From NCBI GenBank assembly GCA_040285745.1, contig JAUFOR010000003.1, positions 1,302,001 to 1,366,000 of the forward strand: DNA of 64,000 nt, given 5' to 3'. The stretch is from Barthelona sp. PCE. Taxonomy: Eukaryota; Metamonada: BaSk clade. Below the pieces are notes generated by a model. It saw only the letters and a list, made by a program, of their open reading frames with translations. It was not told the origin of the DNA and did not search any database. The translations under genes and the position numbers were made by a program. Shown here in pieces: positions 47,132 through 60,900 of the stretch. Each line of letters opens with the position of its first letter. Within the stretch, counting starts at the first letter, position 1.

Positions 47132-48364
47132 TTACTGGGGATGATCAAAAACGTTGACACAAACACCAGAAGCCAACTTGGGTACGAACCATGTTGATTT
47201 TGGGGGCATGAGCTTTCCAGCATCAGCAATGGACATAAGCTCTTGGATAGAAACGGGGAAGAGGCCAAAGGCAACAGCATCGCCCTGCTTGACGGCATCA
47301 CTGAGGGCAGAATAGCCACGTGTACCACCGACGAACTTGATGTTGTTAGCGGTACGGAGATCCTCAATACCGAAGAATGGAGTGAGTACTTGCTCGGTGA
47401 GAATCTGAGTGTCAAGAGAAGCGACAGGGTCCTCGTTGTTGATGAGGTGAAGATCCTTGAACTTGAGATAGAACCATTCATCACCAATGAACATTGAAAA
47501 GTGACGACGCTCAGTGGGGTGGGCCTCTTCTTCGGTGACCTTTGTCATCTCGAAGCGCTGCTCCATGAAATCGATGAACTGCTCGGCGGTGTGACCGTTG
47601 AAATCCATTAGGACGCGGTTGTAGTCGATGATCTTGAGCTGGGTGGCAGGGAACATGACGGCAAGGAATGACTGATCGCCTTCACCGAGTGAAGCGGCGA
47701 CACGGGAAGCGCTTTTGGCACGGTGGTGACCATCAGCGACGTAAGAGAAGGGAACGTTCTGGAACTGATTGAGGAGGAACTCGGGGTCTTCGATGAACCA
47801 GACACGGTGCTCGACACCATCAGCATCAACATGATAACGAACGGGGTCGTTCTTCACAATGTTTTCAACGTACTCGTCAATGGCACTGACATCCTCATAA
47901 GTTAAGAAAACAGGACCGGTGTGTGCACCAGTAGTCTGTACGTGACGGACACGATCGTCCTCCTTACACTGACGAGTCTTCTCGTGGAGCTTGATAATGG
48001 AGTTATCGTAATCATCAGTGGATGCTCCTCCAATAATACCATACTGGACGTGATCACCCATCTGCTGCGAGTAGACGTAGTAAGTGGGCTCCTCAGACTG
48101 AACGAGAAGGCCCTGATCGATGAACTTCTCAAGGTTGATTCGGGCAGCGGCATATACATCGTCTTTATAGAGTGCCTTCTTATCTTCATAGTCGAAGTCA
48201 GCAATTGAAATTTCAGGCTTGGTAACGTTCAAAAATGATTTGGGATTGTTTCCAGCGAGCTCATAAGCTTCACGACTGTTTAAAACATCGTAAGGTGGAG
48301 CACAGACGCTTTCGAAGTTTTCAGCTGTTGGTAAGTAGCCTTTGATGGGAATGAACTTTACCAT
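47132..48364 (-). CDS. DUF1015 family protein
   Basis: A 410-residue protein of the DUF1015 family, mostly bacterial and archaeal. The diagnostic start APPYDVLNSREAYELAGNNP is near residue 22 with SFLNVTKPE after it; YVDGHHRAKSA-like YVADGHHRAKSA is near residue 213. The biochemical role is not established here; in bacteria such genes often sit near serine-pathway genes, which are not present next to this one. Codons are biased toward G/C endings, so expression is likely high. It probably entered the lineage by transfer, which is inference. ACCTCTTTAC lies 22 bases upstream. It converges on the SNARE gene with 60 bases between stops. Confidence 0.85.
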   Translation of the reverse strand: MVKFIPIKGYLPTAENFESVCAPPYDVLNSREAYELAGNNPKSFLNVTKPEISIADFDYEDKKALYKDDVYAAARINLEKFIDQGLLVQSEEPTYYVYSQQMGDHVQYGIIGGASTDDYDNSIIKLHEKTRQCKEDDRVRHVQTTGAHTGPVFLTYEDVSAIDEYVENIVKNDPVRYHVDADGVEHRVWFIEDPEFLLNQFQNVPFSYVADGHHRAKSASRVAASLGEGDQSFLAVMFPATQLKIIDYNRVLMDFNGHTAEQFIDFMEQRFEMTKVTEEEAHPTERRHFSMFIGDEWFYLKFKDLHLINNEDPVASLDTQILTEQVLTPFFGIEDLRTANNIKFVGGTRGYSALSDAVKQGDAVAFGLFPVSIQELMSIADAGKLMPPKSTWFVPKLASGVCVNVFDHPQ

Positions 48365-48386
48365 TGATTAAATATGCAACCTGCAA

Positions 48387-48396
48387 GTAAAGAGGT
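48387..48396 (-). promoter_or_regulatory. ACCTCTTTAC core promoter box
   Basis: ACCTCTTTAC on the minus strand, 22 bases before the ATG at 48364. It closely matches the ACCTCTTTCAC box of gpmI. Confidence 0.5.
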
Positions 48397-48966
48397 AAAA
48401 AAAGAAGGGTAAGAGGTTGAAAAACTTGTAATGGTAAAGAAAGTACTCTTTGTAAGCGAGACTACCAGAATAGATCTTATACTGAGGCTATTCCACGGTC
48501 CCGGAAATGAATAACGTCAGTAAGTAAAGGAACTGAGTTTTTTAAATAATTACCTTTTTACTCTTTTTCGTTTCTATAAATTCTGCTACTAAACTTAATA
48601 AGGAAAATATAACCCAAAACGGGAAAAAATATCACCTATTAGCAATAACATTTCTGAGATTAATAACAAACATGAATAATCATTTATTTAACAAAATGTG
48701 TTGGCTTTCTGACTTACCAAAAAGACCAAACAATGAGAATGTATACGTTATGATGCATTGAAACAGAATAATCATATTCCAGCTTGCTGAAAGTTAATAT
48801 GTTCATCAGTATGTATAAATATTGTTGTACAAACAAAAACTCCTACTTCAGGTGAATATCCCCACATTCATTAATGATAGGATCACCAACGTTCGGGAAC
48901 GAAATCATAGCAGACCATAACACTTTAAAACTTTCAAGTTTATTCAGCCAATATATGCATTGTTTA
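48397..48966. other. Spacer downstream of dynein and upstream of DUF1015
   Basis: About 570 AT-rich bases. The minus-strand side holds the dynein 3' end. No open frame other than shadows and no RNA gene is seen. Confidence 0.4.
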
Positions 48967-51900
48967 TTATTCGCTGACAAAGCAGTACGTTCCGGCTCTC
49001 CACAGCTGTTCCGCTGAGAAGTCATCAACAAAGTGAATATTTGCGACAAAACTGTGACATCCTTTAGAAATGTAAAGTGGCACATACGGCGTGTTATTGA
49101 TTTCATCCTTACTGACAATGGACAGGAATCCCTCCAAAGTGGCGACTTTAGATGATGTAAGGAATCCATCCTCCGTGCGACATGTACACTTGAGTTGACT
49201 GATAGGAAGCTGTTCTTTTCCGGCTGTTGGTGTTTCCTCAAAGAGGAAGTGCATTTCCTCGGTGATAGGCCCTTCGACATCAATGTAGAAAGAACTAAGG
49301 AGCTGTTCTAAGGATACAATACCAAATAATTTAATTGACTCTCCGAATCCCTCATTTAAGAATGCTGTAATTCCCTCAACAAAGGTGCTAAGCACATCAA
49401 GGGACGAGATATTCGAAAGGTGTGGTGGTAATATATCGGTGATTTGTGAAGGTGTTTTTCCCGTACCAACAGTGTTTAGTAAAGTGAGCTGTGATGAGCG
49501 CATATGTGTTTCCTGAGAGTGGCACAGAGAAATGAGCCCATGTACGACATTAAGAAGGATAGATGAGAACTTCTTATGTGCAATGACACAATGGCTGCGG
49601 AAATTATTGTTATTTGTTGTGCACTGCAAAATAGCACTTTCAAGAGTGTTGTGCAAGGAGCTCAATATTTCTAAAACAGCATCCTTTGATACGATAATTG
49701 CTTCCTCGCGAATGTCTTCAGCCTTACTACGGAGGGACAAATCGTGAAGTGTTGAGAAAAACTCCTGCGATTCAGCCAAAAGTTTAACAGTGTTAATATC
49801 GTCACAGAAACCATATGTGGTTGAGTCATTGATGTTCTCAAGCTCAGATAAGTAAGTACTCACAGAATCGAACGTTGGAGCCAGCGGAATAGGCTCCTTC
49901 TGAAGCGAAAGATCACCCTCGATTGTACTGCTGTTCAGGAGTTCATTAACATGTGACAAGAATACTTTCTTATCGAATGTGTCAACAATACGGCCACCAT
50001 GAGAGAAACTGTAAAGTGCACTGAAAATATCCGAAAGGGACAAATCTTCGAGAGAAAGCGAAATTCGGTCTTTGGGAATGACACTATCAACAAAGGTGAG
50101 GCATGCTTCAAAATCAGCAACAGAGAAGTCATAAACCTTATGCCAACCGTATGTACCAAATTCACTACGACATACAAATAGTGAGTGTACCCATGTCAGC
50201 AGCAACTGCAGTCGAATACCAACTGCAGTATTTTGTAGTAGCTGTGAGGGAATCATGTTGAATAGACGGTGTGCCAGACGAGAATGAGACTTCTCTGCCT
50301 GGAATACGAATTTGTGGCAACTTAGGAGTACGGACTCTGGGAAGGTGACGCCCAACTCAGAAGTTAGAATCAGACGGAAGCTCTTGTGAAGTTTCTTCGT
50401 GTTGATGAAGTGGAGGAGTTCATCTACCCAACCAGGAACAAGCTGAACGTTTTTGAAGATCAGTATATGTCCACTACTAGCACTCTTTGCAAGGAGCATG
50501 CGCGCATCTTGCAACAGCTGTCTGTCGAGACCACATGCCAACGCAACAACCTTCTGATTAACGCTATCCGAGGAAGTCAGGAACTGCTCAATCGCTCCAG
50601 ACATATCAAAGCCGGGATTGCTGATCACCAACACTGGCTCACGACCTGTAACTGAATTCAATCTAGCCTCGATCGCCTGTAATGGGTTGGCACCTGGTGC
50701 TACTCCAACAGCTGTAGAGATATGGTTATCTACAATGCTGGCGTAGTGTGCTGGGTTTGCTTTGACTTGTTCATACAGCTCAGCATATGTGCTATCGATG
50801 CCGCTAAGCACTGGCTCGGTGTTAAATTGTGTAAAGTTCTTTACGTAAGATCTGGATACATTATCGGAGACAAGACTCAAAGATAAGAAGAACAGTAACT
50901 TATCGTTGTAGTTCACGAAAGAATGTTCAAAGTGTTTCGCTGCGTTGGTAACGAATCTCGATGACAGCTCATTGTTCCTTTCATCAGCGGAAATGCCTTC
51001 ATCAAACTTATACGTGACGACAGAGTCAAAGACATGCCACAGCGCGTTCAGTGAGAAGAAATAAAGCGGGTTGATGGTTGAGAAAGACTGCAAACATTCA
51101 TAGACATTGCCAAGAAGCTTGCTGCACGGTGCAAAGATGTTGCTCTGTGCCTCAAGTTCTATGAGAGAGTTTCGCACGACAGACGACGATTCCTCAAGCT
51201 CAGAAACCTTAGTTTTCAGCTCACTAAGCGTATCCAACAATACATTATCACTCAGAAGATCACCGCTCGACTGAACCAAAGTCATAAGTAGTTTATCCTC
51301 GCTGCTTCGGATCTCTCTGGCTACACTTATCTCCTGAGACATGAGGACATCGCGCTCCTTGAAAAGCTGTGGTTCTTGACATTTGAGAATATGAATGAGA
51401 GCACGGTTGCCCAATGCGGCTCCAGTCATCGTGTAGTTGACAACTGCAAGCCTTGCAAGTAGACTGCTGCACAGAACAGTATCAATAGACGAGTCAGTTG
51501 TACTCAAAACCAGTCTAAAACTGGGACTGACATTAACAACATCCTCTCCTACCTTAATTGTTCGCTTACCATCAACAATTTTGACACGATCTTCAATTAT
51601 AGGCAGTACAATAGGGTCAAATCTTTCAGTGTTCTTAACAACAAGTGTAAGACCAAACCTGAGAGCGCTTGTTAGTTTGGACTTGAACGTGTCATCAATA
51701 AAGCTGGTGATCTGTATGTCGCTACCAAACACACGGGTGAATGTCTCGTTGTTGTCAGCAGGATCGATTATGAGTGGAACAGTGTTTGTATATGAAGCCA
51801 TCAGTAGAAGTGAAACATTTTCACGTTCAGCATGTGGAATCTCCTCAAAGTCCCTGTTAGAGAGCTCAAGGAGGCGCTCAACTATCGGGAATTTAGCTGT

Positions 51901-54900
51901 ATTGAATCCATTCTTTTTGAAGATGCTGTTGATCGAAACGACCAGTTGTTGGCGCTTCTCATGGGTGAAACTTCCCGCAAAGGACACGTAAGAAGCCATT
52001 GTCAATGCGTTTGCCATAACAAACTGCTCCTGTTGTGAGAACTGCTCAAGCTCAGCCTGCCATCTTTTCTGTTCGCCACTTAAATCCCCAAAAAGCTGTG
52101 TGGCTCGCAATATATTGCTCTCAGTCTTGCGTATCTGATCAGCAATACTCTGCTTAGCAATTGTAAGTGCATCAAAGTCATCTCTCAGTGTTTTCAAGGT
52201 TGTTACTAAATGCTGCAGGTCAGTGTCCACATCCTTCTTCTTGAGGGATAAATCACGGGCCTCAGCTTCCAACTTCTGTAGCTCGAGGCGCAAAGGTTTT
52301 ACCTGAGCAAAAATCGTCATATACTTTAACTGAGCTTCCATCCAACCAAAAATGGTTCCAGCAGGGACACTGGCTCTCGTGATGGTGTGTTTGGTGAGGT
52401 TGTGCTTCTCAATGAGTCGCATCACAGCACGGATTGTGTCAGATGAAACACGAGACCTGGCGGCATCAAAGGTTAGAATATCGTGAATGATTTCAGGTTT
52501 GACATCGCGTCGTAGCGTGCCCCAGTCATCAATGATGCCCTTTCCGTACAGGAACGCAACGATGCATGCGAGCGTTGCCTTTACCGATGAGGGAGGATTT
52601 GCCAGACGACGGACTTCATCAATGGAGCGCCTATCGATAGCTTCCAGAGAAGACTTAGCTTCAGCAATGGCAGGTTCTGCAGCACTCAACTGTGATCGCA
52701 CTGATTGGGACTGTTCGCTAATGTAAGCTGACTTCGTGTGTATGAGACTTGCGAGTTCTCTGCTCTCCTTCTCAGCACGTTGGTTATGATCCATTGCTGA
52801 TGTCATTTCAGCAAGCTTAATATCAGCCTCTTCCTCTTTTGTATTGAGGAGCTTGCGTTTTTCAGCTAGGTCCTCCTGAACGTGAGCAATCTGAGCACCT
52901 GCCATAGTCATCTTGAGCAAACCTGCTTCGAGATGGGACTGTTGTTCGAGACTCTTATTTACCACTTCTTGCACGATGTCAACAGTGTTGCTAATGAAAG
53001 TGCAGAACGCACGTGGAGTTGCGTTTTCGATGGATCCATGAATTTCACACATGAGATCAGCCAACTTTTGGCGAAGATCTTGTAGATCCTGAACGGTAGG
53101 GGTACCGTTCTTATTCAGAACACGGCAGCAGAAGTCAGCAGGGAGGTTGATTCTGTTCATAAAGAGTTCTGCCAATTGGTAACGCTCCGTCGCACTCCAG
53201 TCGAAGAAATGGTCAATGACACATCTGTTCAACAACGCTGGAGAAATATCAAGACCGATGCGACCAGTGGGTGACACGTCAGCAGCAGACATGAATACGA
53301 CGTGGAGACACTCCTGAACGTTTGTTACGAACTCGCTGTGATATACTGAACGCTTTTGTTCCTCATTGAGAAGTGCTATGCTGCTTCGATCTTTCTTTGA
53401 GTGCAGCTCCGTGAACAGGGCATCCCAATCACTTTCATTGAAGATTCCTGGAATCTCTCCGCTTGCCAACAATGCGTTCATATACTCTAAGAACGCTGAT
53501 GACAGGGAATCTGTGTCCAAGTTGAATACAAAGATTATCTTCTCTCTGTTCACACCAGTGCGCCTTAAGAGGTCCTTTAGGTTCTCCTCGAAGTCATGTA
53601 GTGTGTATTTGGCGGAAATGGGAAGCATAAACACCGAATAGTCAAGAACGCTAGCGATGAACTCAGTAATGAGTGACTTACCCAGGCCAGGGGCGCCCAG
53701 TAGAATAAGGTGCCCCGATGCCTGTCTAAGGACACGATCAATGCGTGTCATGTGGGAAATGAAGGTGTCAAAGAGTACCAGATCGTTTGATGAATATCCC
53801 TCAACTGTCATAAGGCGCTGGATCAGGGAGCGGCGGATGTTCTCCGTGTCAGAGACATGTTGGTAGAAGCCTGTCTGGAGACTTGAGAATATGACATCGT
53901 TGTTCAGCATCAGTCCCTCAATGTGAGTTGCTACCTCAGGGAAGTTTTCTCTCAAACCCTGAGTGATGCACTGCACAACATCGTCACGTTCATCAGCAGT
54001 GATGATGCGATCGATGAAAACTCTGAACAATTCTTGAACGAGACCCAAAACTATATAATCCAGGCTGAGTTTAGTTCGTAATTCATTTAGTTCCAACTGA
54101 ATATTGCTGAGATCCATTGTGTCAGCCACTCCGAAAGTGACAACTTGGTGAAGACCTCGGCATATCCTTGTTAGTTCACGGGGTGAATACGAATAGTGCG
54201 GTTGTAAATCAACAGTAAGTTCTTTAGACACATACTCGTACACAGACACTGCATACTTGGCGAGTTTTGGTGCAATGTCAACATGGTTTGTTGTTTTAAG
54301 CGCGGTGTGAAACATAAACGAGTAAATTTGGCACATTGATTCAGTTGACGGGAATCCTACGTACATGACAGCCACGTGTCTCAGCAAGTTTGATGGTAGC
54401 GGGCGACGGCCACGCATAGATGGTGGGTTGCAAGCGCACACAAACTGGATTGATGAGTGAAGCTTGACAATAGCACTCTGAGATGGAACGTACACTGCGT
54501 GGTGTTCCAGTGCGAAGCGCAACAGGCTGAGGACGGGTCTGTTGCCGAACATATCCGGCTCAATAAGATTGACCTCATCACAGAATATTAAAAGACGTGT
54601 GATGTTTTTATCCATGGGAGACAGAATGAGGCTTGATGTCGAATCACGGGATAATGTACAGTGATCGAGCAACGTGTTAACAACGTATTCACATCCTGTA
54701 CCAGCAGAGAAACTGAGCGTAACGGTCTTCGTAGCCTCGTCACCACCGAACACATGGTTAACACTGAGTGACTTACCACTACCAGGTGGACCACACATGA
54801 CCAGAGGTACTCCCACTCTGTTGAGAGACGTGAGGAGATGTGTGGTGCGCTTTGTGTCTGTTGTTTCGATAAGAACATTACCAATCGAGGCAGCTTGAGC

Positions 54901-57900
54901 CATCTTCATATTTGCCGAGTTCTTTTCCTCAATACCCTTCAGATACGGAACGAAAATATCTCCTTCGAAACCACCAGTACCAAGTTCAATGTTAATAGGC
55001 AGGGACATAGATTCAAACAGAGAGGTCACCTGCATGTTGACGGCTTGGTGTCCTGTGACGTTTAAGAAAGAACACAGTGCGTTGTAGAGAGCATCAGCAA
55101 CGACAGAAGGCCCGTGAATGTTGGGTCTTGCAGTTGCATCAATAAAGTCCAGCCAGCGTTGGAGAATCATAACAGTTGTTATTTCCATGATGGCAAGGTC
55201 TTCGTCCCTGCTGTTCAGCACTGAAGCGATCAGAGATGTATCGAATTGAGAAAGTGCATCAGGGTTGCCCAGTAAGTACTGCGGATCAAGATCGCCACAA
55301 TCGACGCCAAAAACAAGCTGTGATAGTGCTTCTGCGACATTAGTGCTCACAGATTTAATATGAAGAATGAATTGAAGGACGATCGAAAGCATAATGTTGT
55401 TTGATGCACTGAGATGAAGGGTTTGGTTACGGGAAACTGTTGCCAGTGTTGCGTGCTCAAGTGAGTTAACCTCAAAAACAAGTGTAAAGTTAGGAGGAAC
55501 CCGAAGATGCTCACCGGTTGGCAGAGTCAATGTCTTGTTATCATCGAGAACAGAATTAAGAGACTCAACCCAGATGGGATCAATACCACCGTCGAACACG
55601 CATAGATGCACAGTGTCAAAATCATTGGTGTCATTGACCTCACGCAGTATACTGGTGAACAGTCCATCTACCCATTCAACTGTGATTTCATTCAGCTCAC
55701 CATATAACTGATGTTTCGTGAGCGTCTTCACAGGAATGTGATGGACAATAGTGGGAATATTCCTGAATTGCTGAAGCGACTCATAAATCTTTATGAGACT
55801 AGACTTGCCTGAGCATGTTTCACCCAAGAGGATCACACCCGTGCTCAGTGTAACTAGATGTTGGAAGTCACTCAGCTGTTTCACCGTATCATCAGACAAA
55901 ATGAGTTCATCCTTGAAGCTGCTGATCAGATGAGTGATCTCACTGGATGTGAGGTATACCTCTTCGACGCCAACATTAAAGTACTTATTGAGAGCAAGCG
56001 CAAATATTGATTGGTCAGTGCGTGTAAGTTTGGGTTGGATCGAGGTAGAAATTCCATTGATTAGGATATCTCTTATCTCACCTTCGCTGTCGGATGCGCG
56101 AAGAAGGCTTGCTGTCTTCAGGGCTGCTTTGAGCGCACGCAGTCCGAAGTCATAGTGTGCCTGCTGGCTGAGACAACGCTTGAGTGTTTCGAAAAAGCCA
56201 ACAATACTGGTGCTCATACCGCGACATTCGCCAAAACCTTCACTTAAAAGCAGAATGTCAACAATAAGAGCCTTGTCAGGCTTCTCCATACTGCATGGTC
56301 TGAAAAGTGCCTTTAGGTTATCAGGAAGCTCAGAACGGCCCGCATATCCAATGTTAGCAGTTACAAAAATACCAACATTGTTATTGAGTGCAATGTTTTT
56401 ATGTCTTATCAGATCAACACGCTGAGCCTTGTTTTTGAGCGACGTTTGAATGGCAATAATCTCCTGGGATACCTCAGAGAGTGTACTAACTTCCAGCCTA
56501 TTGAACTCGTCAAAACAACCAAGAGCACCCAACGCACATAGACCTACAAAGATTCGAGACATTGCGTTCAAATCAAAGGAATCATCACAACAGAATACAC
56601 TGACAGGGCGGCCTAGTAACCTACTGAGGTCTTTGACAGACTCAGTCTTGCCTGTACCTGCAGGACCAAATGGTGAACACCCATACTTGAAGTGAAGTGA
56701 TGTACAGAAATTAAAGAAAACTTGACGTGTCAGCGGAGTAACGACTAAACGCTCAGGTACACCAACGTACTCGAAGCCATAATCCAGTTCGGCAACACCA
56801 ATGCGAATTTTGACATCGCAGCTTGCTTTCTTTAACATTGTTTTCTTAGTTTTGGTTACATAAAACCTTAAAGAATTTCTGATAATGTTAGCATCATAAC
56901 CGGTGGCAATGTACTCAGCAATTATTGATTCTACATAAACAGCCTCGATGATGAGATTGCGCTGGTACTTATGTTGTAATGGACTGTCTACCACAATGGT
57001 TGAGAAATCAGAGACGATTGTCTTTAAGCAGTTCAATACTTCGGTCGCCGTGTTCTCAGTTATAGATTCTAGTAACTTTGTGAAGAGCACCTGGATACTA
57101 ACCATTACTGATTGAAACGTATGAGAATGAGTAAGCTTCAAAACATCAATTGCCTGTAGCTCAAGTGCGCTTTCTGGAAGCGTGTCCATAATCGCAATAA
57201 TGTCATCTTTCAAGCGCTTTTTGAGAAGTGCTTCTATTTGACTAAGCCAAGTAATAGCCTCGATACTATCAGTGATTGGAATACCGTTTGTACCAAAATC
57301 AATGTACTCACCTTCAGAAGATTGTACTGCGGTGATGACACGTTTGCTCTCATCATAAGTGAGTCCACTCAATCCAACGAAGAGTTTCGAAAGGTGCTTG
57401 GTCACCAGATGAGGCATGTCAGAATTACTTAACAGCTGCAGAAGATCATCGTTTCCAATGAAGTAGAACCTCGGGAAGGCAGAACGCTGTGTCTCCAAGA
57501 ACTGTGTCAAAGATTGACGAACGGACTGTAGAGAAACAAGCATTTGTTCGAACGTCTGTAAGTTGGCAGGTGTTTTGATCGCCATGATGATATCATCGTC
57601 CCTCAAACCATGGAATATGCGCTGCAACTCCTTATCTATGATAGTAAATGTTTTGGTGTGTTGTCGAAGCGAAGGATGAACAGCACCCTTATTTCGCATA
57701 AAAACTCCGTATAAGTACACATATAACTGCTGTATCTGCGTAACCAACTCAAGCGTGTCTCTGAGCGAAGTCAGATTCGCATTCCAGCTCTGAATAAATG
57801 ATTCAAATACACGTACATAAGGGGAGTGTTTAGTCGCCTCAACGTGACTCAGATCCTCGTTGATCTCATCAACTAAGTTAAGGTTGATGATTAGTAATGT

Positions 57901-60900
57901 ATTCTCGTCACCGTGTAAGTTTCTAAACTCAAGACTCGTTTCTTGGTTCCATTTGACGTTGAGTTCGTCAATGAATGTCTGGATCGCAGCTTCACCAACT
58001 GCTGTCTTGAGGACATCACTAAGCGTTACTCTGAAAGCAGATGATGGATCCGTGAGGCCAAACTCAAGCAGTTTTGCCATTGTAACATTGGCGAAAACTG
58101 GACATCCTAATTTGAGTGCCGAATTAACCGTTGACCAATGGCGCGAACTAAATGAGTCAGACTGTAATTCACTGATAAGATTGAGAGTATTCTTAAACTG
58201 AGTCAGAAAAGCGTTTAGCAAAACATAAAGACTCAGGTTCTGCGATGACATGCTGCTCAAACTAAGCAGTCTTAGACCCTCTGTAGTCTGTTGACGAAGC
58301 TGTTCGACCAAACGAGATCTAAACGCTCCTTGGAACAGCTGGCAAACGATTTGAATGGGTTTCTGGAGATAATCAAACGCATCAGCCAACAAACTAAGAT
58401 CCTTAACGACAGCACTGCAGTTTTGGAGAAGAGAAGAGACGGTGGGGTCGGCTGGAAGACCGATAAGTGAACGAACACTCTTAACAATTTCAATTGTTTC
58501 ACTGATAACATCGGCCTCCTTTGCGTATTCGTCAACACGCGATGTGACAACGGATGGCACGATGGCGTACAAGTCTCCAAAATCGCTCTCCAAAGATTCT
58601 AAAGGAACAGAATCATTGTGATGTTTAGCCAGACTGGCAAAAAAAGTATTGCAGCTGATTATTTCTTTTTGAGTGAATTCTCGAGAGAAAGATCCCTTGA
58701 AAGCTGCCGTAAGAGTATCAAGGCGGGCACTCATAGCATTCTGTGTATTGAAAATCATATCCTGAAGGTCATCTCGATATTCAGAAATTTTTCCTGCAAT
58801 TGTGTCACCTAATGTTTCGATAGCACTGAAAAGTAGGGATATCGCATTATGAGACGTGTAGTTGCCCTCTATGACATCAAAAGAAAGACCGATGCCGTCA
58901 ACATCGTTAGAGAAGAAAATATCTTCAAGCTGTTTCAGAGATCGTAATTGCTCTCTCCATTCAACCTGAGACTCAATGAAACGGCGGTAAGCAACAAGTG
59001 TCGGGATGATACTGGTTAGCTGTGATTCAGAACTCCACTGATGAACTTGTTCCATATTTGTCTTCACATCATTTAACTCTGTGTGAATTTTTCCAACCGC
59101 AGGAATAAAAATGGAGTTGATTGGTTCCTCTGCCAATATCTGAAGATGCGAAACAAGTCCTTTCATAAGTCTTGCTTCAAAACCAGATCTTGTAATCTTG
59201 ACTGCACCAAAGTAGGTAGATGCCATACCTTTTGCTTGGTTAAAGATCATATTTTTCACCTGCAAAACATTCTCAAAGAACTCTTTGACCTCAGGGACAG
59301 TTGTAAGTGAGAGGTTATCTGGGTAAATTTGCCAAATGATCAGACTTGAATGCCAAGATTTCAGCAGTTCAGAAACTCGTTGACTAATTTGGAAAACACA
59401 AGAAAAGGCCTTTTTAAGCAACTCATTAACGTCGGGTACACCCAATAATGATTCATTAAAAGTGCATAATTTGTCATCAATCGAAACTTTGGTGATTCCA
59501 CCAATGTGGTTAAAATAATTCATGATAGTACTGAGCATACGGCCTTCGATTTCAAGAGCAGGGGGATCGATAGCAACCCGATTTCTACTCCTATCAATGG
59601 ATAGATTTGTTACAAAACGGAAAGGTATAGTCAAATCAAGGGAAGATCTTTGGACTTTTGCTTTTTCGAAGCTGTATTTCTCAACATTTTCAAAACTAGC
59701 ATCTTGCTCAAGCTCCTCGATGTCAAAATGCTGATACATCAATTTGTTTAAGAAAAGAGAGGAATGCTTTGACAGAGCAGCTAAAATTCGCTCATTTATA
59801 TTGCAAACAAACTCTTCAATTGAAACAGCGCACTTTTTCTTGATAATTAGTACTTCAGATTGTATTTCATTAATATGATCACCGAAAAGGTGTCCATGGC
59901 CGTTCTTGACCAAGCGATTCCATTCATTAATAAAGAAAACCGGATCATGCAATTCGGAAATTCCTGTATTGATGCGTTGCACGTGAGGTTTAAGGCTGTT
60001 ATGCATATCTAATAAAATATGAATATGGTGAATAAGATCGTCGCATAATTGTTGGAAATTTGCTTGGATTAGACCCATGAGAAAATCACGACCCTTTGAT
60101 CCCTTAACAACAGCGAGTCTGTCAACATGATAGCGTGTGCTAAGGATAGATCTGCTCAATAAAGAGACAAAATTCGTACCCTGGATCTCTTTCATGAGAT
60201 TATTAAAGCATTTTAGGCTGATATCAACACCAATCAAGACTGGTGAGAACTGGCTCGCGGTTTTCAGTTGTCTATCCATCTGTGCTGGAAAAACTGTCGT
60301 CGATTTCGTTACTCGTCTAAACAATTCGTAGTTCTTGTACGCATTAGACTGATTCATGATTGTCTCTGTCAGCACCGTGTGGAGTTCCATCGATCCGGTA
60401 TCAACTCGAATCAGAGGATATTTCATTTCAATTGGTACCTTCTCAATAGTAGAATTGATCGATTCAACCACAGATGAAGCCACCTGTGTAGATGCTGTAA
60501 CCTCAATAAGATTGTTGATGTCAGCGGCAACAGGACGCCATGAATGTGCGAAACGCCAGTTGGTACCCAGTAGAGCGTTTAACTTGTTGACTAGAGTATC
60601 CACTCGATGTTTAACGATGATCTTTGTCTGCATCAGCGAAACATTGTTGTCATAACTGTACAGACCCGTTGCACGGATCGCAGCACCGTATGAATCAGAG
60701 GAGTTGAACATGATAGTCTTGAGGCGCTTAACTTCTTGGATGAGGGTAGGAAGGAACTGGCGCTGATATGCAGACAGAGCACTTCTGATAACTGGGCGTT
60801 CTCTGACGCTCTGAAAGCGCTCAAAAACACCAAAAATATCAGCGCTGGTTGTAATTTGCTCACAATGATAACTTAGTAGTTCAAGCAGCACGTCATCGAG

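Noticed and set aside
48843-49283. Minus-strand frame at the dynein 3' end
   Set aside because: Overlaps the conserved dynein C-terminus in another frame; no support.
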